Positions 26,226-35,064 are shown, numbered from the stretch's first letter. The stretch is 64,000 nucleotides of DNA from Pontibacter amylolyticus (GCF_014638845.1 NZ_BMFP01000005.1:434026-498025); one strand, 5' to 3'. Notes: a model not told the origin generated them from the sequence alone. Program-made: numbers and translations.

Positions 26226-27125
26226 ATGATCACACCCCTGCAGCCCGGCGACAAAATCGCCATCATCGCCACCGCCCGCCTCATCAGCCACGAAGACATA
26301 GCCGCAGCCATCGAAACACTACAAAGCTGGGGATTGGAAGTGGAGGTTGGCCCGACAGTAGGGGCGCAGTACGGTGTGTTTGCCGGCGATGATGCGCTAC
26401 GTTTGCAAGACCTGCAACAAGCCCTCGACCGCCCCGACATCAAAGCCATTATCTGTGCCCGCGGCGGCTACGGCACCACCCGCATCCTCGACCAGGTTGA
26501 CTTCAGCCAGTTCCAAAAGCACCCTAAATGGATAGTCGGCTTCAGCGACATCACCTCCCTTTTGTGCCACATTCACAGCTTAGGTATAGAAAGCGTGCAC
26601 GGCATCATGCCCCTGCTCTTCCCGACAGGCACCGTAGCAGCGCTGGACAGCCTGCGCCGCGTCCTCTTCGGGGAGAAGCTCAGCTACAGCGCCGCCCCCC
26701 ACGCCTTTAACCGCACAGGTATAGCCGAAGGCCAGCTGATCGGCGGCAACCTGGCGCTTCTGCACAATGTCTCCGGCACCAGTTCTGACTTTACTACGAA
26801 GGGTAAGATACTGTTCCTGGAAGACGTGGACGAATATCTTTACAGCATCGACCGCATGATGGTGCACCTCGACCGTGCCGGCAAGCTGAAAGACCTCTCT
26901 GGCCTTATCGTCGGCCATTTCAGCGACATAAAAGACAACGCCATTCCGTTCGGCAAGGATGCCTACGAGATCATCGCTGAGCACAGCGGCAAGTACAACT
27001 ACCCCGTTTGCTACGGCTTCCCGACCGGCCACGAGCCCGATAACCTGGCGCTTGTTTGCGGCAGAAAAGCGAGGCTGGAGGTAACCGATCAGGGCACATC
27101 GCTGACATACGATTATATTACTTGA
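26226..27125 (+). CDS. LD-carboxypeptidase (S66 family)
   Basis: Serine peptidase of 299 residues that trims the terminal D-amino acid from murein tetrapeptides during cell-wall recycling, usually in the cytoplasm. 'GFSDITSL' near residue 107 carries the nucleophile Ser. '[10 protein letters not shown]' and the later Glu and His ('[15 protein letters not shown]', 'IVGHFSD') complete the S66 pattern. Microcin-C7 self-immunity proteins (MccF) share the fold, but the general context favours LdcA. No signal peptide is seen. Confidence 0.9.
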   Translation: MITPLQPGDKIAIIATARLISHEDIAAAIETLQSWGLEVEVGPTVGAQYGVFAGDDALRLQDLQQALDRPDIKAIICARGGYGTTRILDQVDFSQFQKHPKWIVGFSDITSLLCHIHSLGIESVHGIMPLLFPTGTVAALDSLRRVLFGEKLSYSAAPHAFNRTGIAEGQLIGGNLALLHNVSGTSSDFTTKGKILFLEDVDEYLYSIDRMMVHLDRAGKLKDLSGLIVGHFSDIKDNAIPFGKDAYEIIAEHSGKYNYPVCYGFPTGHEPDNLALVCGRKARLEVTDQGTSLTYDYIT

Positions 27126-27221
27126 TCAGACTTTCGGCGGCAAAAAGGGAGGTATCAGGTATAGCAGAACATATGTACCAGTGAGCACAAAGTCTAATTA
27201 AACAACATCACATCAAAGCAC

Positions 27222-27992
27222 ATGAACTACACCGCTTACCTGGAGCGCATCGGATACACAGGGGAACTGCATCCAACCCTTGAAGTGCTGCAGCAATTAC
27301 AGAAGCGCCACTTGTTAGCCGTTCCTTTTGAAAACCTGGACATCCACAGCGGCGTCCCCATCGAGCTGGACGTCGAAAAGATCTTTGACAAGGTGGTACT
27401 TCAGAAGCGGGGCGGGTTCTGCTACGAGCTGAACGGCTTGTACTTTGAATTACTCACCGCACTCGGTTTCGATGTCAGACGAATTTCTGCAAAAGTCTTT
27501 TCCGGCAGCGAAGGCACCTACTCGCCGGAGTATGATCATCTGGCCTTGCTGGTGACGATAGCAGGAGAAGAGTATCTGACCGATGTCGGGTTCGGGGAAT
27601 TTAGTTTTGCGCCGCTGAAGCTTGAGTTAAACAAGGTACAGGCTGATGCGCGGGGCAGTTACGTCGTCGACAAGTATGATGAGGACTATTACCGGGTAAG
27701 TCGTATTGAGAACGGCGAGACCCGGCCCGAATACATCTTCCGGAAAGCAGCAAGGGCGTTTGATGAATTTGCCGGCATGTGCCACTTTCACCAGACCGAT
27801 CCCGGTTCCCACTTCAGGCAGCGCAGCATGATCACGCTTCCCACCGAACAAGGCCGCATCACCCTCACAGAAAACAAACTCAAGATAAAAGAAGGTGACC
27901 TTACCAAAGAAATCACGCTGAAAGACGCAACTGAGCACGAGGTATACCTGTGGAAATATTTTGGGGTAAAACCAGCCGGCTACAATAACTAG
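27222..27992 (+). CDS. Arylamine N-acetyltransferase
   Basis: Transfers acetyl from acetyl-CoA to arylamines or hydrazines. The Cys-His-Asp triad is visible: Cys near residue 67 ('RGGFCYELN'), His near 107 ('YDHLALL') and Asp near 122 ('TDVGFGE'). 'VPFENLDIH' at the N-terminus is a family hallmark. The 256-residue length is slightly short but complete. The natural substrate in bacteria is usually unknown. It stands alone and directly precedes the low-GC segment. Confidence 0.93.
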   Translation: MNYTAYLERIGYTGELHPTLEVLQQLQKRHLLAVPFENLDIHSGVPIELDVEKIFDKVVLQKRGGFCYELNGLYFELLTALGFDVRRISAKVFSGSEGTYSPEYDHLALLVTIAGEEYLTDVGFGEFSFAPLKLELNKVQADARGSYVVDKYDEDYYRVSRIENGETRPEYIFRKAARAFDEFAGMCHFHQTDPGSHFRQRSMITLPTEQGRITLTENKLKIKEGDLTKEITLKDATEHEVYLWKYFGVKPAGYNN

Positions 27993-28133
27993 CTTGACTC
28001 TGGTATGCGGTGGAAAAGCAAGGCTAAATGTTGGGGATGGCAGGACAAGATTATTCCGCCTAACTTGCTAAATTAGGTGGATAAACGTCATGGTGATATT
28101 TACATAGTAGTTGTGCAGTATAAAAATTACAGA

Positions 28134-28607
28134 ATGGTAAAAACAGGTATACCAGCTAACACTTATTCTCTTATTCTCAAAGTGGTTGTTCTATCTCTAC
28201 TACTTGGGTACTTTTTAGAAAACACTCTATTAGCAATAGGTTTGGGTATCCTTTCAGGACTTATACTACATGTGTGGGTTAGCTACTACGACTGCGTGGT
28301 ACATCTAGAAAACGGGTTAGCTAAGTTCTACTTCCTAAGACCATTCTTTTTTAAAGAAGAGCATGACTTGAATCATCTGGACAAAGTAGTAATCATCAGA
28401 GAAGACAAAGACAAAACCCAAAGAGAAATCTGGTGGCAGGCTGATATGCTTTTCCAGTTCAGCTATGATAAGATGATTCTTTACAAAGGCAAAACAGTTC
28501 ACGAGATCAAGTTCAGAACAAACGAGAACGACTTACCTAAACTGGAAGCGGCTATACGGGAATTAACTGAAAGAAAAGCAGGTGTAACTAAGAATAAAAC
28601 TACATAA
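28134..28607 (+). CDS. Small membrane protein with PH-like tail, low GC
   Basis: A 157-residue protein starting 'MVKTGIPANTYS'. The longer frame from 28077 is less convincing. Two close membrane helices occupy about residues 12-48. A soluble domain with alternating strands follows ('VVHLENGLAKFYF', 'KMILYKGKTVHEIKF') and resembles a bacterial PH-like fold. A Lys-rich tail ends it. Base composition is clearly more AT-rich than in flanking genes, which suggests recent acquisition. Function is unknown. Confidence 0.6.
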   Translation: MVKTGIPANTYSLILKVVVLSLLLGYFLENTLLAIGLGILSGLILHVWVSYYDCVVHLENGLAKFYFLRPFFFKEEHDLNHLDKVVIIREDKDKTQREIWWQADMLFQFSYDKMILYKGKTVHEIKFRTNENDLPKLEAAIRELTERKAGVTKNKTT

Positions 28608-28666
28608 CAAAGTGCATAATATAGGCTGCAGCTACTCCTTGCCCATACTATGCACGAGTAACGTTA
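28605..28666. repeat. Imperfect inverted repeat resembling an integron attC site
   Basis: TAAC (28605) and GTTA (28663) bracket a perfect GTGCATA (28612-28618) / TATGCAC (28649-28655) pair. Unequal spacers lie between the two pairs. This is the R''-L''-L'-R' layout of a cassette attC site. The site begins in the stop codon of the preceding gene. The match to RYYYAAC/GTTRRRY is incomplete. Confidence 0.35.
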
Positions 28667-28698
28667 GTGCCAACCTCAACACAAGGTCCGAAAACAGA

Positions 28699-29217
28699 AT
28701 GGATAACATCGCTATAAAAAGAGTTACCCTAAGTGACGTTGCTCAACTGCAAAAAATCAGCAGACAGACTTTCTCCGAGACCTTCTCAGTTGGGAATACA
28801 GCGGAGAATTTGAAAAAATATCTGGATGAAGGATTGTCTGTTGAAAAACTGACGGCCGAACTCCGTGACAGCAACTCTCAATTCTATTTCGCGATAATTG
28901 ATAATAAAGTAGTCGGTTACTTAAAACTAAATTCCGGCCAGGCACAGACGGAACTGAAAGACGACAGCGGCCTTGAAATAGAGCGGATTTATGTATTGAA
29001 AGAGTATCACGGGAAACGTGTGGGTCAATTGCTTTATGATCATGCGATTCAAATGGTGAGGCAGTTGAACGCCGAGTACGTTTGGCTGGGCGTTTGGGAA
29101 GAAAACCCAAGGGCAATCAAGTTCTATAAGAAAAATGGCTTTGTCGAGTTCGACAAGCATGTTTTCAAACTTGGTGATGACGAGCAGACCGATATCATGA
29201 TGAAACTTCATTTGTAA
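28699..29217 (+). CDS. GNAT family N-acetyltransferase
   Basis: Acetyl-CoA-dependent acyltransferase of 172 residues. The start at Met 28699 gives the usual 'IAIKRVTLSDVAQLQKIS' opening. The acetyl-CoA loop is 'LKEYHGKRVGQLLYDHA' (Q/RxxGxG/A-type, here YHGKRVG), followed by 'WLGVWEENPRAIKFYKKNGF', the B motif. It resembles the spermidine/ribosomal acetyltransferase branch, but the substrate is unknown. AT-rich codon use and its position after an attC-like repeat hint at a cassette origin. Confidence 0.85.
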   Translation: MDNIAIKRVTLSDVAQLQKISRQTFSETFSVGNTAENLKKYLDEGLSVEKLTAELRDSNSQFYFAIIDNKVVGYLKLNSGQAQTELKDDSGLEIERIYVLKEYHGKRVGQLLYDHAIQMVRQLNAEYVWLGVWEENPRAIKFYKKNGFVEFDKHVFKLGDDEQTDIMMKLHL

Positions 29218-29405
29218 AGGTATGGGCCCTGCTAAGAAGGCACACTAGAGGCACGGCGAAATCCGAAACCTGGCAGCGGAAACACTTTGCCGATTTAAAA
29301 CCAACTGATGGCTAGCGTCGCGCTGTTCTTTAAGCCAGCAAAACATGATGACCCCTGTTCGGGGAGAGCATCTATCACATAATCTGAACAACTTCCAGGC
29401 ATCCT

Positions 29406-30701
29406 ATGACCAAACGTATACTTCTTTTAGCTTTGATGCTCTGCATCCTTCAACCTTCCATGGCACAGAAAAGAACCGACGAATTCCTGCAGGAGCTTTT
29501 GACAAAAGCAGGCAACGACAGTGTCAACAACCTGCTCGGCGACCCGGAGAAATACCGCGTGCAGATCATCTATACCGAGATCAACCGCGACAAGCACAAC
29601 AAGCCTTCTTTCAAGAACCACTACTTTAACTACGACCCGGATCTTTACTTCAACCCGGCCTCTACGGTAAAGTTGCCACTGGCTTTCATGGCGCTGGAAA
29701 AACTCAACACACTCCGGAAAAAAGGGATAGACAAGCATACGCCTGTTGTTTTCGACAGCAGCCAGGTGGGGCAAACATCATTTTACACAGACGCTACTTC
29801 GGCCACTGGACTTCCCTCCATCGCGCATTTCATCAAGCGGGCCTTGCTGATCAGCGAGAACGATCCTTATAACCGTTTGTACCAGTTCGTAGGGCAACAG
29901 GAAATCAACCGGAGCCTCCAACGAAAAGGCTACAAAGACTCCCGCATCGTGCGGCAGTTCATGGGCTTTACCACAGAGCAAAACCGCCACTCGAACCCCG
30001 TTCGCTTTCTGAATGAGGACGGTAGCACCAAGTATTCCCAACCACCGCTGTACAACACCGATTCCATTGATTTCAGCCAGGTCATCAAACTGGGCAAGGC
30101 CCATTACGACAGCCGCGACACCCTGGTACAGGGGCCTTTTGATTTTACAGCACACAACAAACTGCCGCTGCAGGATCTGCAACAGTTACTGCAGTCGGTG
30201 ATGTTCCCTAAGTCGGTACCTAAAAAGCAGCGGTTCAAGCTCACCCAAGACGATTACGATTTCCTGTACCGCTTCCTGTCGCAGTACCCTTCCGAGACAT
30301 CTTACCCCAAATACGACACCGCGCTTTATTATGACAGCTATGTGAAGTTCTTCTTCCGGGACAGCACGCACCGCATGCCAGAGCATGTCCGGGTGTTCAA
30401 TAAAGTGGGCTGGTCCTATGGCTTCCTGACGGATGTGTCGTACGTGGCTGACTTTGAAAACCAGGTGGAGTACATGCTCACGGCTACGGTCTATGTGAAC
30501 AGCGACGAGGTGCTGAACGATGGCAAATATGACTACGACACCCTCGGCTACCCGTTCCTCTACCACCTGGGCCAGATCATTTACCAGCACGAACTGAAAA
30601 GAGAACGCAAGTACAAACCCGACCTGACTGCCTTTCAGGTACAGTATGAAAAGCGCGACAAAGAGGATACCCGGCCTGTGCTGAGCGAAGTGGATAACTA
30701 A
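29406..30701 (+). CDS. Exported class A beta-lactamase-like serine hydrolase
   Basis: Periplasmic protein of 431 residues with a signal peptide (residues 1-20, 'ALMLCILQPSMAQ'). The penicillin-binding fold is indicated by three features. The nucleophile motif STVK lies near residue 86 ('PASTVKLPLAFMALEKL'). 'SEN' near 150 stands in place of SDN. 'KVGWSYG' near 335 stands in place of KTG. An omega-loop Glu is not obvious. It is much longer than true beta-lactamases (about 290 residues), so a cell-wall or unrelated hydrolase role is more likely than drug resistance. Confidence 0.75.
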   Translation: MTKRILLLALMLCILQPSMAQKRTDEFLQELLTKAGNDSVNNLLGDPEKYRVQIIYTEINRDKHNKPSFKNHYFNYDPDLYFNPASTVKLPLAFMALEKLNTLRKKGIDKHTPVVFDSSQVGQTSFYTDATSATGLPSIAHFIKRALLISENDPYNRLYQFVGQQEINRSLQRKGYKDSRIVRQFMGFTTEQNRHSNPVRFLNEDGSTKYSQPPLYNTDSIDFSQVIKLGKAHYDSRDTLVQGPFDFTAHNKLPLQDLQQLLQSVMFPKSVPKKQRFKLTQDDYDFLYRFLSQYPSETSYPKYDTALYYDSYVKFFFRDSTHRMPEHVRVFNKVGWSYGFLTDVSYVADFENQVEYMLTATVYVNSDEVLNDGKYDYDTLGYPFLYHLGQIIYQHELKRERKYKPDLTAFQVQYEKRDKEDTRPVLSEVDN

Positions 30702-30704
30702 GTT

Positions 30705-30740
30705 TACAAGGTATAGCCGCTATACCTATACCTGCCTTTT
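30705..30740. terminator. Weak hairpin from inverted AGGTATAG words
   Basis: AAGGTATAGC-C-GCTATACCT followed by ATACCTGCCTTTTGG lies between two convergent genes. The two words are perfect reverse complements with almost no loop, and a third copy follows. Terminator activity is plausible but weak. Confidence 0.45.
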
Positions 30741-30771
30741 GGTTGAAGACCGCTACAAGGTATAAGTTTCT

Positions 30772-31479
30772 TCAAGCGGCCTTATCAATCCCTTTTGCCC
30801 GCACCTGGTTGTAGTAATTGCAGATACCGTTCAGCACGCACTTTTCGCATCTCGGATAGGACCAGGTGCAAATCTTCTGCCCATGCTTGAGCAGATGCTT
30901 ATGGAAATTGAAGAGCACCAGGGCGTCTTTGGGCAGCATGTCGAGCAGGATGTCGTGGGCTTTGTTGGCCGTCACCTTGGCTCCGATCAACCCCACCCGC
31001 TGGCTCACCCGGAACACATGCGTGTCGACGGGTAGCACCGGTTTTTTGAAGTTGAACAGCAGCACCAGCGTGGCCGTTTTCAGTCCCACGCCCGGCAGGC
31101 GCGTCAGCCAGGCCAGCGCCTCCTCCACCGGCATATGCTCCAGGAAATCGATGCTGAACTCGCCCCGCTCCTCTTTGATGATGCGCAGCGTCTCCTGTAT
31201 CTGTGGCACCTTCTGCCCCGGGTAGCGTGTCGTGCTGATGGCATCGGCCAGGTCATCAAAAGGTGCGTTCATCACGCCCTCCCAGTCACCGAAGCGCTCC
31301 ATCATGGTATAGAAGGCTTTCTCTTCGTCCTTGTGGTTGGTGCGGTGCGAGAGCATGGTCGAGATGAGCTCGTGCATGTGGCTGCGGCGCGGGTCAAGCG
31401 TCAGGGGCTTATACTCCTGGTTCAGCAGCTCGTGGGTAATCATTATTTTCTCCTCAGCGGGCAGTTCGTATCCTTCCAT
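30772..31479 (-). CDS. Endonuclease III-like DNA glycosylase
   Basis: Base-excision repair enzyme of 235 residues. The helix-hairpin-helix 'LPGVGLKTATLVL' has catalytic Lys134, and 'VDTHVFRV' has catalytic Asp152. Four cysteines (CTWSYPRCEKCVLNGIC, spacing 6-2-5) bind a [4Fe-4S] cluster as in Nth. It has an N-terminal extension of about 20 residues over E. coli Nth, and the family spacing is slightly divergent, so it may be a second paralogue and not the main Nth. Alternative start: Met13. Confidence 0.9.
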   Translation of the reverse strand: MEGYELPAEEKIMITHELLNQEYKPLTLDPRRSHMHELISTMLSHRTNHKDEEKAFYTMMERFGDWEGVMNAPFDDLADAISTTRYPGQKVPQIQETLRIIKEERGEFSIDFLEHMPVEEALAWLTRLPGVGLKTATLVLLFNFKKPVLPVDTHVFRVSQRVGLIGAKVTANKAHDILLDMLPKDALVLFNFHKHLLKHGQKICTWSYPRCEKCVLNGICNYYNQVRAKGIDKAA

Positions 31480-31672
31480 AACGCACGTGGGTTAGCCTGT
31501 TCTTAATTAACTAACGGCTTTGTGCGGATGGTGTTACCGTGAAAATCTGCTGTGAAGGGCCAGTATGCATGTTCAAACATTTGATCGGAAAAATTGTATT
31601 ATATTACAACAATTTATTTCGATTCCCGCTATACCTTTAGTCTCAGCCAGAACCGGCCTTAACTTTCACGCT

Positions 31673-32365
31673 ATGCAAATTAAATTCCTAGGAACAGGAG
31701 GGGCATTTGACATCGATTACCTGAACTCTGCCGCTTTGGTGACGGTGCGGGGAAAGTGTGTCCTGCTCGATTGCGGCTTTACGGTATACCAGACGCTGGT
31801 GCACAAGAACCTGTTGCATCGGGTAGACCATATCCTGCTCACACATTTGCACAACGACCATTGTGGTAGCCTGGCCAACCTGCTGTTGCACAAGCATGTG
31901 GTAGACAAAGCGCCAAAGCCCATCATCCTATACCCAACCGATCAGTTCAAGTCGCAGGTATACGAGCTCCTGAAAATACAGGTGAAGGACCCGGACAAGT
32001 ACGCTGAATTTGTGCCGCTTGAGCATTTTGAAGGTATAAGGGCCATCGACACCTATGGCATGCATTCAGAGGGGCTGCAGTCGTTTGCCTACATTTTCGA
32101 GGAAGATGACAAACGCATTGTGTACTCCGGAGACCTGGGCAAGCCTGATGTGCTGTTCGACAGACTGAGCCGCATGCCCGCGCTCCATACCTGCGTGTAC
32201 CACGACATCACCTTCAACCCCGAAAACACAGGCCACACCTTCTACAAAAAGCTACTCCCCTACATGAACGGCGTGGAGATGTTCGGCTACCACTGCGACC
32301 CAACCCAGAACCCGGCCGATAACCCGATCAGACTGGTGTTCTACCAAAAAGACCTGTTGGCCTGA
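31673..32365 (+). CDS. MBL-fold metallo-hydrolase
   Basis: A 230-residue metallo-beta-lactamase-fold protein. The Met at 31673 gives the standard opening 'MQIKFLGTGGAF'. 'THLHNDHCG' supplies the metal ligands His58, His60, Asp62 and His63. 'YSGDLGKPD' supplies a bridging Asp. The layout is closest to the RNase Z-like or phosphonate-hydrolase group, but a tRNA-processing role is not shown. It stands alone and has several AGGTATA words in and near it. Confidence 0.87.
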   Translation: MQIKFLGTGGAFDIDYLNSAALVTVRGKCVLLDCGFTVYQTLVHKNLLHRVDHILLTHLHNDHCGSLANLLLHKHVVDKAPKPIILYPTDQFKSQVYELLKIQVKDPDKYAEFVPLEHFEGIRAIDTYGMHSEGLQSFAYIFEEDDKRIVYSGDLGKPDVLFDRLSRMPALHTCVYHDITFNPENTGHTFYKKLLPYMNGVEMFGYHCDPTQNPADNPIRLVFYQKDLLA

Positions 32366-32454
32366 GGCTTTTCGGAAAGCTTGTATCCAATTACGCAAAA
32401 CATGTGTATCAAATGAAGGTTAATGCTCTAGTCTCGCACTAAACCCGTTGGCAC

Positions 32455-33117
32455 ATGACGTTTACAATGACTTTCCGCTCCGAGAACAAGTTGTCTTTCC
32501 TGCGCAGGCCGCTGCACATTGCCTATACCGCCATTTTTGTGGGTTTCCTGGCATACACGGGCTTTACCACACCGGATCTGCTCAACTGGCTGCTCGAAAA
32601 CTCGCTCTCGCTCTCTGTGCTGATCCTGCTGGCGGCCTTTTACAACATCTTCCGCTTCACCGACACCAGCTATACCCTGATTTTCCTGTTCATGATGCTG
32701 CACGTGTACGGCAGCCACTACCAGTATGCCGGCAACCCCTTTGGCGAGTGGATAAGCGGGCAGTTTAATTTCCAGCGCAACCACTACGACCGCCTGGTGC
32801 ACTTCGGTTTCGGGCTCATGCTCACCTACCCGCTGTATGAAGTGGCCAGACGCGGCTTCAGTTTGAGCGTGTTTTTAAGCAGTGTGCTCACGCTGTCGCT
32901 TGTCCTGTCGCTGAGCGCCGTGTACGAGATCGTGGAATGGGTAGTGGCCGACCTTGTGTACGAGGGGGATGAACAGGGCATGGCCTATCTGGGCATGCAA
33001 GGCGACATTTGGGATGCGCAGAAAGACATGGCGCTCGCCTTTCTCGGGGCCGTCATAGCCATCGGGCTTGCCATCACCCTGCGCAACCGCAAGCAACCTG
33101 AAACCTCTAAAAGGTAG
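32455..33117 (+). CDS. DUF2238/YjdF-like membrane protein
   Basis: Inner-membrane protein of 220 residues with about six helices. 'YDRLVHFGFGLML' and 'SAVYEIVEWVVADL..MQGDIWDAQKDM' are the signature of the DUF2238 (YjdF) family, with conserved His, Glu and Asp in the membrane plane. The function is unknown in general. It ends just before a terminator shared with the first OmpA-like gene. Confidence 0.85.
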   Translation: MTFTMTFRSENKLSFLRRPLHIAYTAIFVGFLAYTGFTTPDLLNWLLENSLSLSVLILLAAFYNIFRFTDTSYTLIFLFMMLHVYGSHYQYAGNPFGEWISGQFNFQRNHYDRLVHFGFGLMLTYPLYEVARRGFSLSVFLSSVLTLSLVLSLSAVYEIVEWVVADLVYEGDEQGMAYLGMQGDIWDAQKDMALAFLGAVIAIGLAITLRNRKQPETSKR

Positions 33118-33121
33118 CGTT

Positions 33122-33163
33122 ACAAAAAAAGCCCGCTATACCTGAAAGGTATAGCGGGCTTTC
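33122..33163. terminator. Bidirectional terminator with inverted AGGTATAG core
   Basis: AAAGCCCGCTATACCT and AGGTATAGCGGGCTTT form a 16-base-pair stem around GAA. A and T runs flank it. The inner seven or eight pairs are the window-wide word and its complement. Confidence 0.9.
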
Positions 33164-33181
33164 TATTCGTTTGCCTAGTTA

Positions 33182-33847
33182 CTACAACTCACCGCGCTCT
33201 GCGGCTTTCTTCATTTTCTCATTTGCAAAGATCGCAATCTCTACACGACGGTTAGCCTGACGGCCGGCTGCGGTGGAGTTATCGGCTACCGGGTGGTCAA
33301 AAGCCCAGCCCTGTGTGGTGATGCGGCTGCGCGAAACACCCTGCTGGGTGGTATAGCTCGCCACCGACTCGGCACGGCGCTCCGACAGACGCTGGTTCAG
33401 CTCACGGCTACCAGTGTTGTCGGTGTGGCCTTCGATGATGATGTTCGTGTCTTCGTACTTTTTCAACGTAGTAGCCAGTTGCTGGATGTCCGTTTGCGCA
33501 TTCGAACGCAGTTCGGCAGAGTTCACGTCGAACAGGATGCCTGAGTCGAAGGTAATTTTGATACCCTCCCCTACACGTTCTACCTTGGCGTTTTCGAGGT
33601 CACGGCGCAGTTCCTCCGCCTGCTTGTCCATGTGGCGACCAATGAGAGCACCGGCCGTACCACCTACTGCTGCACCAATAATGGCACCAGCCGCCGTGTT
33701 ACCAGCCACTTTACCGATTACACCACCCACTACGGCACCACTACCGGCACCTATGGCACCGCCTTTGGCCGTGCGGCTGGCATTACAGGAAGTAAATAAT
33801 AAACCGAATACGGCAAGTACTGCCAAATAAATTCTGATATGTTTCAT
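33182..33847 (-). CDS. OmpA-family lipoprotein with glycine zipper (copy 1)
   Basis: Outer-membrane lipoprotein of 221 residues that should hold the peptidoglycan. The lipobox ends at Cys21 ('LLFTSC'). A glycine-zipper segment spans about 28-75 ('AIGAGSGAVVGGVIGK'). The C-terminal OmpA domain (about 95-210) has 'IIIEGHTDNTGSRELNQRLS' and 'NRRVEIAIF', with the peptidoglycan-binding Asp and Arg. It is a close paralogue of the next gene, so tandem duplication is likely. Each copy has its own terminator. Confidence 0.93.
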   Translation of the reverse strand: MKHIRIYLAVLAVFGLLFTSCNASRTAKGGAIGAGSGAVVGGVIGKVAGNTAAGAIIGAAVGGTAGALIGRHMDKQAEELRRDLENAKVERVGEGIKITFDSGILFDVNSAELRSNAQTDIQQLATTLKKYEDTNIIIEGHTDNTGSRELNQRLSERRAESVASYTTQQGVSRSRITTQGWAFDHPVADNSTAAGRQANRRVEIAIFANEKMKKAAERGEL

Positions 33848-34107
33848 TGTCTTCGTTTTTTAATTTTCAATTATAGTTGTCAGATTAAGCCCTTAATACT
33901 CCAAATGCATTAAAATGTTGTATTTGCATATAGCGGTTATACTAGCCAATACGCATAACCTCTTATTATATAACATATTAGCTACACCCTACTGGTACCT
34001 TACATTAGGCAAAGTATATACGTAAACCAACAGAAGAATATTCAAAGACGCTATATAAATGGCTTTAGGAGCCTGCCAAAGGAGTTTCCCGTTAAAATCT
34101 GCTGCAC
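33848..34107. other. AT-rich spacer upstream of OmpA copy 1
   Basis: About 260 AT-rich bases that must contain the copy 1 promoter. I see no clean TAnnTTTG on the minus strand and no ORF. The spacer ends at the terminator of copy 2. Confidence 0.4.
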
Positions 34108-34148
34108 AAAAAAAGCGCCTGCCAGGTATACCCGGCAGGCGCTTCAGT
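34108..34148 (-). terminator. Terminator of OmpA copy 2
   Basis: On the minus strand GCGCCTGCCGGG and the pairing CCAGGCAGGCGC half enclose GTATA and are followed by seven T. The loop contains GGTATACC, the self-complementary form of the window-wide word. Confidence 0.85.
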
Positions 34149-34169
34149 ACAGGTGCTATACCTGATACT

Positions 34170-34931
34170 TTACTTTATCTCACCGCTTTCAGCAGCTTTC
34201 TTCAGCTCCTCGCTTGCGATGATGATGACCTCCACACGGCGGTTCTGCGAACGGCCTTCAGCTGTTGTGTTATCAGCAATTGGCTGGTCAAACGCGTAGC
34301 CTTTTGCCTGCATGCGTGATGCATCTACCCCTTTGGTGCGGGCATAGTTGGCAACAGACTGCGCACGACGTTCTGACAGCCCCTGGTTCAGCTCACGGCT
34401 ACCAGTGTTGTCGGTGTGGCCTTCGATGATGATGTTCGTGCCTTCATATTTCTGCAGCGTTGCTACCAGGCCGTCAATATCTTTCTTGGCTTTGGCGCTC
34501 AGTTCGGCAGAGTTCACGGCAAACAGAATACCTGAGTCAAAGTTGATGCGGATGGCCTCGCCTACACGCTCGATCTTGGCATTTTCCATGCTTTTCTCCA
34601 GCTCCTCAGCCTGCTTGTCCATACGGCGTCCGATCACGGCACCTGTGGCACCACCTACTGCTGCACCAATAATGGCGCCCGCCGCTGTGTTGCCCATGCG
34701 GTTACCGATAATACCACCTACTACAGCGCCGGAGCCCGCTCCAATGATACCGCCTTTGGTAGTTTTATTCATACCTGTCTTTTCCTGGCCAGTTGTGCTG
34801 GTATCGGTTCTGTTACCTGTTGTGGTAGACGTGTCGCCTGTACCAGAAGTGGTAGGAGCCGTAGTCTGGCACGAAGTGAACAGCATGGTTACAGCCAGCA
34901 TCGATGTCAACGATAGTTTTACTAATTTCAT
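34170..34931 (-). CDS. OmpA-family lipoprotein with glycine zipper (copy 2)
   Basis: A 253-residue paralogue of the preceding OmpA lipoprotein. It has the same lipobox (Cys21) and glycine zipper (about 62-105), and a closely similar OmpA domain ('TNIIIEGHTDNTGSRELNQGLS'). It carries an extra Thr/Ser/Gly-rich linker of about 30 residues after the lipid anchor. Its promoter is the best in the window: TTTG, 21 bases, TAATTTTG. A perfect 14-base palindrome lies between the boxes, so this copy may be specifically regulated. Confidence 0.93.
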   Translation of the reverse strand: MKLVKLSLTSMLAVTMLFTSCQTTAPTTSGTGDTSTTTGNRTDTSTTGQEKTGMNKTTKGGIIGAGSGAVVGGIIGNRMGNTAAGAIIGAAVGGATGAVIGRRMDKQAEELEKSMENAKIERVGEAIRINFDSGILFAVNSAELSAKAKKDIDGLVATLQKYEGTNIIIEGHTDNTGSRELNQGLSERRAQSVANYARTKGVDASRMQAKGYAFDQPIADNTTAEGRSQNRRVEVIIIASEELKKAAESGEIK

Positions 34932-35031
34932 AGTCTTTTGATAAATTTGAAAAAATGGTTTTTGATTGATAGTCGTATTGGTTAATACATTTGCGCATTG
35001 CGTTGCTTTTGTGCTTTCGCAATACTAATGC

Positions 35032-35064
35032 CAAAATTAGGCACAATATTGTGCTTTACCCAAA
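35032..35064 (-). promoter_or_regulatory. Promoter of OmpA copy 2 with palindromic operator
   Basis: On the minus strand TTTG (35064-35061) and TAATTTTG (35039-35032) are 21 bases apart, an ideal Bacteroidota promoter. Between them lies the perfect palindrome GCACAATATTGTGC (35041-35054), well placed to bind a dimeric regulator that would block RNA polymerase. Confidence 0.6.

Noticed and set aside
26063..26449. N-terminal extension of the AbgT transporter
   Set aside because: The extension is antisense to the LD-carboxypeptidase gene, and Met at 26062 matches the family start.
29406..30701. Antibiotic-resistance beta-lactamase
   Set aside because: The fold motifs are present, but the protein is too long, the KTG and SDN motifs are altered, and no clear omega-loop Glu is seen.
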